64,000 bases of DNA from Diphasiastrum complanatum (GCA_029204225.1 CM055107.1:17584809-17648808), one strand, 5' to 3'; numbered from the stretch's first letter, positions 11,387 to 20,778 are shown. A program made the numbers and translations. Notes: generated from the sequence alone by a model not told the origin.

Positions 11387-11815
11387 TACAAGAGGCTAAG
11401 AGCACAAGTGGAGGAGGACAAACAAGGAAACCTTGCAAAGGAGGAGGAGGATGATGAAGTAGATGTATTCTTGATGGCATCTACATCCTCACCAACAAGC
11501 AATGGCAATTCAAGAGACAATTGGTGGATCAACAATGGGGCTAGCTCCCACATGTCTTGTGAAAAGGACTTTTTCTCAGCCTTACACTCTTTCAATGTTG
11601 CTAAAAAGTTTGTCTTTACTGTAAATGATGAAGAGTGTAGGATAGATGGTGTTGGTACCATCTCTTTGTGTCTAGAATCCTCAAAATGCATGGATCTAGA
11701 AAATGTCCTTTATGTACCATCAATCACCAAGAATATACTTAGTGTTGGTCTACTCTTAGAAAGTGGTTTGGATGTCCACTTTAAGCATGGGTGTTTGCTT
11801 CATCTTGAAGAATGA
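11387..11815 (+). pseudogene. Copia-A2 protease-like region, active site altered
   Basis: The same frame as the zinc knuckle continues through an acidic linker into WWINNGASSHM (11522 on). The corresponding motif in the related copy at 48322-50505 is WWIDSGASSHM. The catalytic Asp is therefore Asn here and the following Ser is Asn, so protease activity is not expected. Downstream conserved text (GVGTISLCLES, NVLYVPSITKNILSVG) is the usual protease end. The frame stops at 11815. Confidence 0.75.
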
Positions 11816-12918
11816 TGTTTGCATTGCAAAGGGATTTAAACATGGAAGATTGTTTAAGTTGGAAGCTAGTGTTGCTTTTGAAAGAATGAGCTTGGCAAAG
11901 GAGGAGATCACTCAAGAGGAGATCTTGGAAAAGTGTGATCTTGCTTGCATTGAGGAGGAGCATCAAAAGGAGGAAGATCTTGAGGATCAGCCTCAAAGCA
12001 TGAGAGTTCCAAGGGAGTCCTCAATGACACTGGCCAAGTCATCAAATTGCATGCAAATTGTCCATTCAAGTGTGCATCTTGCAAGGGTGGTGAGCATTGG
12101 AGAGTCTACTATCTTTGAATACTTTTCGGAAAGTAGTAGTAGACATGAGGTGACTTGTTTCTTACCTTTAAGATTCATGGTGTTTATTACTTTGTATGAC
12201 AAGACAATGAAATGAGATGCTTTGAAATCTACATTTGTTGTTGATAAAGCATTTTCATTGGATAACTATTTTTGTAATAGTTTGAATAGAGTCATAAAAG
12301 ATGAAACATCATTTTCTTTGAAAATCTTTGTGTCCACATGCTTTGTGCATGATCATTCCAATGCAAGGACCAAAGATTATCCTATTTCAATGATAGGAAT
12401 AATGGTAGTGTTTTGCTCTTCAAGTAGAGATTGTAGAATCTACTTGTTTTCCACCAAAGAATTTGTCAATGGTGGAAATGTGATCTTTCAAGAGTGGAAG
12501 ATTTGTAAACTTGAAGAAGCACCTTTGGATCAATACCTTATTCAATTCATTATCGTTTTGGAGTCAAGTCAAGTGGAGGATCAAGCTCAAGACCCGAGGA
12601 CTCCAAGAAGAACCTTGAGTATCAAGATGGAGCTATCTAGGCTCAATCATATGGACCAAGCAAGGCAAGTTGTCTTTGGCAACATTATGTATGCACTTAA
12701 TAGTTTAATTGATGTATCTTCAAGTGCACAAAATGCCTTGGAATCCATGGCCTGGCATGATGTTTAGTTTTGAAGTGTGCTACATGTATATAGACACATT
12801 TATGGAACATCTTGTAAGGGATCCTCTAAGAGGTGGTGAAAGATCCTTCATGGACATCATTCTCTATTGGAGTCTCAAAAGTTCCTTGTTTGTAGCTAGA
12901 TTTTTTAGACACTTCTAA
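11763..12918 (+). pseudogene. Copia-A2 collapsed pol region
   Basis: Two long frames (11763-12215 and 12222-12767) keep distorted pol segments. These are the GAG-pre-integrase start (GFKHGRLFKLEASVAF), an integrase C-terminus (STCFVHDHSNARTKDYP, FVNGGNVIFQEWKI) and the linker (DPRTPRRTLSIKMELSRL). A last frame (12709-12918) has an RT-thumb scrap (ERSFMDIILYWSLKSSLF). The integrase catalytic core, RT palm with YVDD, and RNase H are absent. The order is correct, so this is deletion, not rearrangement. Confidence 0.7.
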
Positions 12919-12968
12919 AAGCTTTCATTCATCTATCAAGAGAGTTGTAAATAGATCAAGCTAAATTT

Positions 12969-12977
12969 GAGGAGGAG
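12969..12977 (+). other. Polypurine tract of Copia-A2
   Basis: GAGGAGGAG abuts the first base of the 3' LTR (TGTGAAG at 12978). It is identical in form to the tracts at 327-337 and 46522-46532. Confidence 0.9.
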
Positions 12978-13678
12978 TGTGAAGAATTGCCAAAAATTGG
13001 CAAATCTAGCTTGATCAAAAACCATGTAGAATAGTGTAAATTGTGTACACAAGTGGGTCCCGCACATGTGAGGCCATGATGCCACATGGGAAACCCATCC
13101 TAATGTAGGTTAGGTCAAGTCAAGAGAGTTGGTCATGTCTATTTGGTGGTCATCCCTACTTTATAGGACCTACACCTAAGTTTAAGGTGAAAATTTGACC
13201 AACTAGCTACCTACCAAGCATAACTCTAGGAAATAGACTAGGGTTTCATTTTATGTTAAGGAGAGTGAGTTAACTTCCTTATTACATGCTGGAAATCCAC
13301 CTAACTTCAAGAACGAAGTCGAATTTGCTATGTATTCCCTCTCTCCATAGTGAGAAGATAAAATTTTTTTGGAGCTCATTGGCAATCTCAAGCTAGTTCA
13401 CTATGTACATTGAGTTTTTGTGATCCAAATGAAACCAAATCAATTTCTACTTGTTTCTTAGGTTGAAGGCCATACTACAGCCTGTAGTACACACGTGTGG
13501 GCTCAGATTTCAATGTTGATCAAGTCTTTTGATTGTTAATGCTTGTTGTTTGTCAAATTGCCAATCTAGATCAACTTTTTTGTGTCTAGTTTTTTGATAG
13601 GTTGTTAAGCAAGCATCCAATCACTCTTGTGGATCTTTTGTAGATCCATTTATGGTCCTAAAGTACTGTACTTTTACA
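12978..13678 (+). repeat. 3' LTR of Copia-A2
   Basis: It begins TGTGAAGAATTG and ends CTTTTACA. It is the same length as the 5' LTR (701 bp) and aligns with it without gaps. It carries the same ACACACGTGTGG motif near 13490. Confidence 0.95.
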
Positions 13679-13984
13679 TTTTATAATATAAACAAGACTT
13701 GGACTCCAGTTCACAAAATAGTAAAAGAATTTCAAATTGGACACTCAGCTTTGAATACAGTAACTAGAAAACAGTTTTCAATCCATGTTGCAGTTGCACG
13801 TACAATACATCGTGCACAAGGACTAACTATGAACACATTGATTTTTAATCCGAACGGTATTCGACAACATGGTTTGGCATATACATCATTGATACGTGTA
13901 CGGAACGTAGACAACCTACATTTCATTTTACCTTTACAAACAAATAATTTCAAACTAGATAAAAAAGTTCAAATTGAGAACTGA
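13679..13984 (+). pseudogene. Helentron PIF1-type helicase, 3' end
   Basis: The frame interrupted at 9105 resumes here. It contains the C-terminal helicase motif SIHVAVARTIHRAQGLTM, the PIF1/RecD motif V-VI region (usual form: tINKsQGqT), then GLAYTSLIRVRNVDNLHF. It ends with a stop at 13982-13984. The apparent 110-codon ORF starting at 13652 begins inside the Copia LTR; that part is not helicase. Confidence 0.9.
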
Positions 13985-14039
13985 CCGACTTTGTATCTCG
14001 ACAAAATGGTATCTGTCTATACCTGACACCCAGATTCAT

Positions 14040-14674
14040 TGTAACACATATCTTATTGTCTACTCATTGAATACTCGATCCTTACAAAATCACATTCTTG
14101 ATATTTGTGCCGATCCAAACTTAATGGTGGCATCACATATATTATGTCTGCAAGAAACAAAAAACATGTACAAGCACCCATATTTTTCTCCTTTTTCTTG
14201 TATATTGAACAATTACAAATTCATAGGAACAACTATAGCATATAAGAAAAATCAAACACTTCAAAAATACAAAATGCATAATACTGAAACTGTAGAAATT
14301 TTATACACTATATTTAATACCAGCCTATTATTACATGTATGTATCATGACATTATATCGAAAACCACATTCAAACCTAACATCTTTTATTCAAACATTAG
14401 ATAAAATTCTTTCAAACATTGCGTTGCATATTCCTGTCATTATTCTCGGTGACTTTGATATTGATATGCTATGTCAAAATGACCATTCAAATGCACTTTA
14501 TAAATGTATGCAACAATATAATTTAAATTACAATTTCAAAATCCAACAACTGTGTACGGAAGTCAACTAGACCATATCTGGACCAACAACCAAAACTTCA
14601 AATGTACCTCAGGATCAACACATGCATATTGGAGTGACCACTCTTTTGTTTATTACATATTCCAAGCGAATTAA
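14040..14674 (+). pseudogene. Helentron endonuclease (EEP fold), one frameshift
   Basis: The first frame has the EEP signatures SLNTRSLQNHI (N-terminal Asn), LCLQETK (catalytic Glu) and VIILGDFDID (catalytic Asp; often GDFN). A one-base shift near 14557 ends that frame at 14570. In the next frame the domain continues SQLDHIWTN, then AYWSDHSFVYY with the terminal SDH motif, and stops at 14672-14674. So the nuclease is complete apart from one indel. It lies downstream of, and in a different frame from, the helicase. Helentron nucleases resemble those of CR1-like non-LTR retrotransposons. A stand-alone non-LTR element is less likely because no RT follows. Confidence 0.8.
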
Positions 14675-15118
14675 TATAAATTTATAATGACAGTTAGCAT
14701 GTTTACATGTTTAGACTATTTTATTACCAAACAATGTACACATATTATAGTGACCATATTATAATTACGAGAAATCAACCTATTAAGGCTACCAATATCT
14801 ACCATCAAGGGGAGAACGAAGTCACACAGCAAAATGGCTTTATTCTTCTATAATGTTGTGCTCACAGATAAAAGGTCGGACAACAAAGCTGTGAACTGCA
14901 GAAAGCTCAAAATCACAGGCAATCCAAGAGCACGAATGACGATACAAAAATCTAGAGCACCTTTTCATAGTATGTTTACAGCAAAAGACACTGTACCTAT
15001 CGTAAACCAAAGATGCCAGAAAAACAAAACAAAAAAGACTGCAATCATAAAATGATGGAATCACACTATAAAACATGAATCCCAGCGACTGGTAGATCAA
15101 TCTAAAATTTGGTCTCAG
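14675..15118. other. Unassigned sequence after the Helentron
   Basis: About 440 bp with no supportable gene. The 3' end of the Helentron probably lies here, but I could not identify a terminal inverted repeat or hairpin with confidence. Confidence 0.3.
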
Positions 15119-15289
15119 TGAAGAAACGTCCAAGCTTCAAGAAAAACGTCCAGAAGAAACGTCCAAGCTTCAGAAATCTGGTCTCAAAGAAGAAACATCC
15201 AAGCTTCAAGAAAAACATCCAGAAGAAATGTCCAAGCTTCAAGAAAAACATCCAGAAGAAATGTCCAAGCTTCAAGAAAAACGTCCAGA
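15119..15289 (+). repeat. Minisatellite, 33-bp units
   Basis: About five imperfect copies of a unit built from AGAAAYGTCCAAGCTTC and AAGAAAAACRTCC. The unit length is a multiple of three and one frame (15109-15420) stays open, translating to repeats like KKCPSFKKNIQ. The open frame is probably a by-product of the unit length, not evidence for a gene. Confidence 0.8.
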
Positions 15290-15591
15290 TGGTGGTGCCA
15301 GCAAAGCTTCAAGTAGCTGACGTTCCTGATTCAGACAATGCGCTGATTCAGACAAAGACAATTTGCTCCTGCTCTGAGCCTTGCACAATTGTTGACCCTT
15401 GCCTGAAGAGAGGTGTCTGAAGATCGGCTGTAGAAGAGAGATGGCAGATTCATTGGCCACACCTGTGCAGAAGACATCGTACAAAAGACATCACCTATAG
15501 AAGAGAGATGGCGAATGCAATCCGCACAAGTGCCGATTACACTTCGTAAAGTTACTCTACAAGAAACGCAGGTACCCATTACGCAATGGAA

Positions 15592-15714
15592 GGTGCCGAG
15601 CAGAGAACATTTTGCCCGGTTCAAATTTTCAAAATTTTGAGGCTCGGCCCCTTTGGGCCTCGCCTAAAAATTCTGAAAATCCTTACCGAGCAGAATGTCC
15701 TCTGCCAGGCCCCT
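15592..15714. repeat. Foldback hairpin, MITE-like
   Basis: The left arm (15592-15650) and right arm (15656-15714) are near-complementary, about 59 nt each with a 5-nt loop. The best-paired portions are GCCGAGCAGAG with CTCTGCC, and ATTTTCAAAATTTTGAGGC with its partner around GCCTAAAAATTCTGAAAAT. An RNA from this site would fold into one long imperfect hairpin. I saw no flanking target duplication. Confidence 0.6.
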
Positions 15715-15952
15715 TCCATAATACAAAGAAACTTAATTTTAGTAATGATCAATAAATTCAATAAAAAATATACATGTACACTATTTATTCCATAAAACAA
15801 ACCTATTTAAGATATGTTTTAACCAAGGCAAGGCCATGTGGCCTCGACCACTTTTTTCTTGTTTTAATAGATTTTGTGTTATGTTAAAAAAACAGTTTTC
15901 CCAATCATCCAAAGTGAGCGAAACAATCACGCTAAAATAAAATCCAACTTCA
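15715..15952. other. Upstream region of acetyltransferase gene 1
   Basis: No gene is seen. The sequence becomes less AT-rich toward the gene. Promoter elements could not be assigned with confidence except the telo-box below. Confidence 0.35.
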
Positions 15953-15961
15953 GCCGCCCCA

Positions 15962-15970
15962 AAACCCTAA
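15962..15970 (+). promoter_or_regulatory. Telo-box (AAACCCTAA) in the leader or proximal promoter
   Basis: AAACCCTAA lies 86 bp upstream of the chosen start codon. This motif is common in the proximal promoters and leaders of plant housekeeping and growth genes. The role here is inferred from position only. Confidence 0.5.
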
Positions 15971-16055
15971 ACCCAAAAAAAGAATGAAAAGGAAATGTGT
16001 CCTTTGGAAAAGAGGTACCTCATTGCTTGTGCCTGAAAGACTCATCGTCGTCATC

Positions 16056-16612
16056 ATGGATTCACGGCCTTCGCCCTCTCCCTCTCCCTCTCCCTCTCCC
16101 TCCCCCTCCTCACCATCATCCTCAGGTGTGGTGGTTGTGTTCAATCCGCAGCAGTCCCGTTTCCAGACATCTGATGGATTGGCATTCCTCACTTACCACA
16201 TCCGCCCCTCCAGCAGTGGCAGCAGCCACGGATCCCTGGACTTGCAGCACACTTATGTGCCTCCAAGCAAGCGAGGATTGGGACTAGCGGGAGTGCTGTG
16301 TAAGGCTGCCTTTGATTATGCGAAGGAGCACAATCTCCGCGTCATCCCTACCTGCAGCTATGTTTCGGTACAGTTGCTTTTGCATCTTTCACGTTTTTGG
16401 GTGGTTTCCAAATCCAATTTTATTTGATGTTTTTGGGAATGCCCTGAATTTTACCTTAATGGAGTGAAATCGAGGAAGGAACTTGATCGTCAGGCGTTTA
16501 TACCTAATGTTTAGTATATGCCGGTGATTTGTGTATGCAGGATACCTTTTTGCCTCGGAATCCAGAATGGAAGCCCCTTGTCGGAAAAAGCTCTCGCGCG
16601 GCTGGTCTATGA
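16056..16612 (+). CDS. At1g77540-type GNAT acetyltransferase, gene 1 (two exons)
   Basis: Exon 1 is 16056-16367 and exon 2 is 16541-16612. The intron is GT-AG, phase 0, and falls between CSYVS and DTFLPRNPEWKP. The product is 127 residues; family members are about 100. Conserved text includes SRFQTSDG, HTYVPPSKRGLGLAG (acetyl-CoA loop region) and PTCSYVS, whose Cys matches the proposed active-site Cys of the Arabidopsis protein. The family is the small Acetyltransf_CG branch of GNAT enzymes, which bind CoA; the natural substrate is not established. The extra N-terminus is a Pro-Ser run encoded by a CCCTCT microsatellite. I chose the ATG at 16056 because an in-frame ATG at 15984 adds 24 residues unlike the family. 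Confidence 0.9.
16068..16110 (+). repeat. CCCTCT hexamer microsatellite inside the coding region
   Basis: Repeats of CCCTCT/TCCCTC at about 16074-16106 encode alternating Pro-Ser near the N-terminus of acetyltransferase 1. The stretch is likely to vary in length between individuals, in steps of two residues without frameshift. Confidence 0.8.
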
Positions 16613-17112
16613 CTTGATATTTATTGTGTTTGTGAGCCACGAACAAATTCAACAAATAATTTTCAGGCTGCGCTGGACTGTATTTTGCCTTTTCTTGTAA
16701 CAGTATCTGGTTAAAGTATCGATTGTGAGAAAAACAGGAAAACTGAGCTAGTATGTGGTGTTATTAGTGCTCACATTTGGTGATTAGAACAATTGCCCCA
16801 CAGTTACAAAAATAGTTTGTTAATTTCAGAGTCTTAAGACGTTTGAGCTCGTTGTTCAGATGGCTATGATTGGTTATTCTAATAGATCTTAGGGAATAAT
16901 CCCATTCTGACGTTTCCCCTGCGTTAGCAGTTTGTGCCCTAAATGTTAGTGGAATATCCTCTGATCATCTCTAAAATTCTTCATTGTCCATACACGCTTC
17001 CTGATTGAAATTACTGGTGATTCGCACTGATACTTTTTGTATTTGATGCCTTTAAATGGTATAGGTGCCGTTAGGGCAGATACAACAAAAGGGAGTTACA
17101 TAACGCAAGAAG
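16613..17112. other. 3' flank of acetyltransferase gene 1
   Basis: No gene found. It contains the 3' UTR at an unknown length; no clear poly(A) signal stood out. Confidence 0.3.
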
Positions 17113-17217
17113 ATGGCTAGGGCAATGTTCAAGAGCAAAGGCCTACCTATTACCTTTTTGGCATAGGCTTGCAGCACAACAACCTCATATCCTGAGAACA
17201 TTGAACGGTAATATCTT
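17113..17217 (+). pseudogene. Copia integrase scrap
   Basis: About 35 codons read ARAMFKSKGLPITF, one stop, then ACSTTTSYPENIE. This matches the conserved end of the copia integrase core (usual form ARxMLKxKGLPxxFWxEA). No neighbouring pol text is preserved. It is short, so the call is moderate. Confidence 0.5.
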
Positions 17218-17700
17218 TAAAGATTAAGCATTCAGCTGCGCTGGTTTGTATATCAGAATGAGCCGGCTGTGCCTGCCGGTCCGCCCATTCCATGACGGTA
17301 ATGGCTGGTTAATTGTGCATTTTTACCTCCAGATGTATTTGTTTTGTGCATCAGATAATAATTTGATCTCCATGCCATCTTACCTAGATAAAATTGTGAG
17401 CGGGAATTGGAATGGCAGAATAGACGGTAAATGGGATAATGGACAGTTCATTCTGCTCATGGATGATGCGTGGATTGTTCACTTCATTACCTGGCCTATT
17501 CTGTGAAGTAAGCATATCTTTTGTTTTGGCAAAATCAGTTAATAAGCTTGCCATTAGCGTTTTCATGCACAAGGCATTGGACGATTTGCCGTGTTCTTCT
17601 GATGGAAATATTATGTTCCATCTCCGAACCTTTTTTTTTCCTTCTTGTATGTTCCTTTATGCGGCTGATATGAGTCAAATAACTGGCCTCTAGGATGGGC
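17218..17700. other. Unassigned sequence
   Basis: No gene or repeat that I can support. Overlapping short frames on both strands at 17246-17717 have no recognisable domains. Confidence 0.3.
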
Positions 17701-17729
17701 AGTTCACGCATAATCAAATATCATCAACA

Positions 17730-17820
17730 AAATCATGTAATTTACGTATATCTCTCTCTTCTATCGTGATTTTGTTTTGCTATTAGAGTTGTTCTGTGAT
17801 TATTTACATGGTATCAGAGC
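17730..17820 (+). mobile_element. Copia LTR end and primer-binding site relic
   Basis: TGGTATCAGAGC (17809-17820) is preceded by GTGATTATTTACA, a typical LTR end (ACA). This marks the 5' LTR/leader junction of a Copia element whose LTR start and coding part I cannot trace. The downstream sequence (17821-18280) shows no clear gag. Confidence 0.6.
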
Positions 17821-18439
17821 GTGAATGATCTCACGCCATAGCAATCAGCTTGTCTGTTGATTGCAGTTAAAGAGGAAAATGGAGACTCAAACCATTTTAC
17901 GATAGAAAGACAGAAAGAATCACAATTACCATTTGGGGAGAGTGGAGACCCCATGAAATCACACCTACTGCGATTTGTTCCCTTCAACTGAAGCATAGAT
18001 CATTTGTTGAAGATCAGCTGCTTTCTGCTTTCATCTAGAGATTGTCTGCTGTGTTGTGGATCAAACAAACCAACCTAGATCACAGGACATTTCAAGTGTG
18101 ATCTTGATGGATCCTTGCAGCACAATAATTGATGTCTGAATGTCTGAATGCTCATTAGGAAGTTTATTTCCTCATATTTGGCAGAGGAAGATTGGCATAT
18201 AGAGAAACTTTGGACCCAAGTTCAGGCCCCCCTTGGAAACTAGGATGCATATTTGGCAGAGGAAACTGTGTTAGTCAAGCCTACCATTCCTGAGTGCATC
18301 CGCGGTGAATCCAAACCATGTGTAGATCTGTGACAGTTAATGTTGCCTTCAGTGCACTCAATACTTGTGAACTGAACGTATTGTGGTTTGAAGATAGCCA
18401 TCTTTGTGAACTGAACCTATTGTGGTTCATAAGAAAAGC
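17821..18439. other. Unassigned sequence, possible Copia leader
   Basis: It follows the primer-site relic. A short direct repeat occurs: GATGTCTGAATGTCTGAATG near 18131, and GCATATTTGGCAGAGGAA-like text at about 18175 and 18246. Nothing codes recognisably. Confidence 0.3.
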
Positions 18440-19327
18440 AAGCATGAGATATATACCACTTGAAATGTGCTCCTCTTTCCCTTGAAATATGAGCCACAAG
18501 AGCTCAACCATGTTCCTTGAGATTTTTCTTGGAATCATAACTTGAGAAGGACTCTCCTCCTCAATCCTTGGCACACTTGAACCTTGAGATGACCCCTCAA
18601 GATCATCTTCTTGGTGCTCCTCCTTGATGGAAATCCATTGGGTGTTGGATTAGATTGATCTACCAATCTACACAAGATTAGATAGCATTACATCAAATCT
18701 ACATCAACAAATCTAACAAGAGCAATCAAATATGATCAAAACTTGTACTTGATGGTTTCACACGTGTGAAAACCTTTCAAAATATGGACTATCAGCAGAG
18801 AATGAAGTACACTAAGCTTAAAAACCATTAGAAGCATAAAATCACAAGACAAATGGAGAGATTACTCAAAAAAATGCACCAAAATCAAGATTTAGCTTTC
18901 GTGTTGATTATGGCCAAATGAGCCACTATATATACACAAGGGCTAATGCTTACTCAACTGATTTGGCACGTGTGAGAGTGCCTACTCATCAAAGGGTCCA
19001 CCAATGATTATCAATATGGCACATGGACCAAGTTTCCTAACTTATAGTCACCTCCCTTGATTTTAGGCAATTTTCCTAATTTATAGGGACTTGCACAAGT
19101 ATCTACTACAAGTTGGATCTAGCCTACTACTAATGTTTAGACACATGTGAGTAGTCCTTGGCACGTGGGAGATCACTCTTATCCCCTACCAATAATTAGA
19201 TGCCAAGTGGCATATAGCTAGAAAACTAGCTTTTGGCCATTTTAGCCACTAGATCTCAAATCAAATGGATACAAGCCATTATGGTATTTACAAGATTTGA
19301 TCAAGTTAGCTTTTGCCAATTTTAATA
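18440..19327 (-). mobile_element. Copia-A5: LTR plus a scrap of internal region
   Basis: 18643-19327 (685 bp) resembles family-A LTRs. Read on the minus strand it starts TATTAAAATTGGC followed by AGCTAACTTGATCAAA, near the A2 LTR start. It has CACACGTGTG at about 18759 and ends CCAACA. No primer site follows. Next on the minus strand (18440-18642) is a frame with EEHQEDDLEGSSQGSS and VPRIEEESPSQ, resembling the A2 text EEEHQKEEDLEDQPQS at about 11950. So it is a rearranged or internally deleted relative of A2. Confidence 0.5.
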
Positions 19328-19892
19328 GAGAATATACTGACAATGCAAAAGTCCAACTTTTTTCAATGACCATGGTAGAGAAAGCACGAGAGTAGTTTTT
19401 TAACCTCGATCGTGATGATCGACAAGATTGGTCAGAGCTAAAAGAGTCTTTTATTTAACGCTTCCAACCTTTTAGACTCACAGAAAGCCTCTCTGTATGC
19501 CTTAGTAATATAAAAATAAAAAAAGATGAACGCGTACGTGACTACATCGAGCACTTTAAGCGTCTCAGAGAGGAACAACCAACTAATAAAATGTTGATCA
19601 TATGGTTTATAGTTGGCCTTCCAAGATACATCCGAAAAGAGCTTAAACCTAGCGAAGAGTATTTTACTCCTAAGTCTGCTATGTCCGATACCATTCGTGA
19701 AGAAGATGAAGGGTCTGATGATGAGGACCATAAAGAGAAAAGAGCTCATCGTGCTTACCTTGATACTCAACAAAGAATTTCAACAAGCCTTAAAATCTTT
19801 TCAGAGTCAGTTGCCATGGCAATTGCCATCTAGTAACACTATCCATAGGCGAGAAGATATTTGGTGCCCATAATGTCATGGCGCACATACCA
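19328..19892 (+). pseudogene. Ty3/gypsy-like gag, left part
   Basis: Spread over frames with stops, the translation reads like a retrotransposon gag: VEKAREXFFNLDRDDRQDW, LKESFI, RFQPFRL, ERVRDYIEHFKRLREEQ, VGLPRYIRKEL. It is followed by an acidic stretch. It ends in a partial zinc knuckle (CP, stop, CHGAH) at the Copia-C insertion point and continues at 25230. The left end abuts the LTR at 18643-19327. Confidence 0.65.
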
Positions 19893-20766
19893 TGTCAGAA
19901 AAGGCGAACTCCCACAACTTGCCGCAACACGAACACGAAGCGCCTTAAGGTCAAACGAGAACAATTCGTGAAGGTCAATGTTTCTTGACTTGAAGCACGA
20001 ACAATTGGCGAATTATTCGCGATTCGTAAGCATACCTCCAAGACCAGAAACCGCAAAGGGATGCAAAACGAAAAGTTACGAAAGAAACGAAAAGAATGAA
20101 AGCAAACGAAAGAAACGAAAAGAATGAAAGCAAACGAAAGAAACGAAAGAAACGAAAGAGAAACCTTTCGCGCTGCCAGCTGGCAGCTCTACGGGCTTGG
20201 AGTCGTAGACTTCACGCCCAGGTAAAATGAGTGGCAACGACGGAGAATTACTGATTAATTGATTAGCGTTAACTAGTCTTGTGATTTCTGTGTTTAGCCA
20301 TTTTGTAAACTCCACACTGTGGAGATATAAACTATCCTTTCTAGATCATGAAGAAGAGAAGAAAATAGACAAAATTTCTGTAAGAGACAGAGAGAGAGAC
20401 GTAGTGAGTAGAGCAGAAAAGAAAAATACTAGAAACTAAAGAGTTGTGCATGAAAGTCTGCCAACGAGCAGAACACAACGAAAGAGCAGAGTATCATTCC
20501 GCCAACGAGCGAGACACTGACGATCTCGTTCTAAAATTAAACTGATAATACAGTCGCTCTATTTTCGTGCATCTCCTTGTCTTGTGCTGTCTGTCTTGAT
20601 TGCTAGAATGAAATGTGTTATGTAATGTGCAGTCGTGTGTCTAGGTTCCTATGAAGCTTCCGCGCAAAAGAAAATTCAAAGACAAAATCGTTTGCGAATA
20701 CGAAAACGAAAATGAAAAAGAAACAGTTTCGCTTTCGCGACATCGAACGTTTTTGCTTCCGCGACA
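19893..20766 (+). repeat. 5' LTR of Copia-C
   Basis: It begins TGTCAGAAAAGG and ends TTCCGCGACA before the primer site. It has arrays of GAAAGAAACGAAA-type text (20085-20160) and TTCGCGA motifs. Extra copies of that text contribute to its being 54 bp longer than the 3' LTR. Confidence 0.9.
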
Positions 20767-20778
20767 TGGTATCAGAGC
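20767..20778 (+). other. Primer-binding site of Copia-C
   Basis: TGGTATCAGAGC directly follows the LTR end, matching the initiator Met tRNA. Confidence 0.95.

Larger units (their letters stand above)
9106..13678 (+). mobile_element. Copia-A2: full-length, internally deleted Ty1/copia element
   Basis: The 4573-bp element has two 701-bp LTRs, an initiator-Met tRNA primer site, a polypurine tract and a perfect 5-bp target duplication. By hand alignment the LTRs differ at roughly 44 of 701 positions (about 94% identity), so the insertion is moderately old. The internal region keeps gag, a zinc knuckle and a protease-like box. The integrase core and nearly all of RT/RNase H are missing, so it could move only with help from another copy. 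Confidence 0.95.
9101..13683 (+). repeat. 5-bp target site duplication (TTTTA) of Copia-A2
   Basis: TTTTA occupies 9101-9105 just before the 5' LTR and again 13679-13683 just after the 3' LTR. Removing the element plus one copy restores the helicase reading frame. This is direct evidence of insertion by an integrase making 5-bp staggered cuts, as Ty1/copia elements do. The span given covers both copies and the element between them. Confidence 0.95.
3553..14674 (+). mobile_element. Helentron-like rolling-circle transposon, split by Copia-A2
   Basis: In order along the plus strand lie an unknown ORF, an AT-rich gap, a second unknown ORF, a Rep region, a PIF1-type helicase and an endonuclease/exonuclease/phosphatase (EEP) domain. 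The Rep region has a DUF6570-like segment, a Helitron_like_N segment and an HUH box. A Rep-helicase followed by an EEP nuclease is the known layout of Helentrons. Removing the Copia insert (9106-13678 plus one TTTTA) leaves about 6.5 kb. The coding part carries at least three frameshifts and one internal deletion, so it is inactive. I could not find the terminal repeats, so both ends are approximate and the two 5' ORFs belong to it only by position. Confidence 0.7.

Noticed and set aside
13652-13683. Start of the helicase 3' ORF at 13652
   Set aside because: These codons lie within the 3' LTR of Copia-A2; the helicase frame truly resumes after the TTTTA duplication.
15331-15624. Cys-rich 97-codon minus-strand ORF
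   Set aside because: It overlaps the minisatellite flank and hairpin and shows no ordered Cys spacing of a known family.
15984-16055. Upstream in-frame start for acetyltransferase 1 (MKRKCVLWKRG...)
   Set aside because: It would add 24 residues not found in the paralogue or in the family; the start at 16056 is preferred, though an organelle-targeting role for the extension cannot be excluded.
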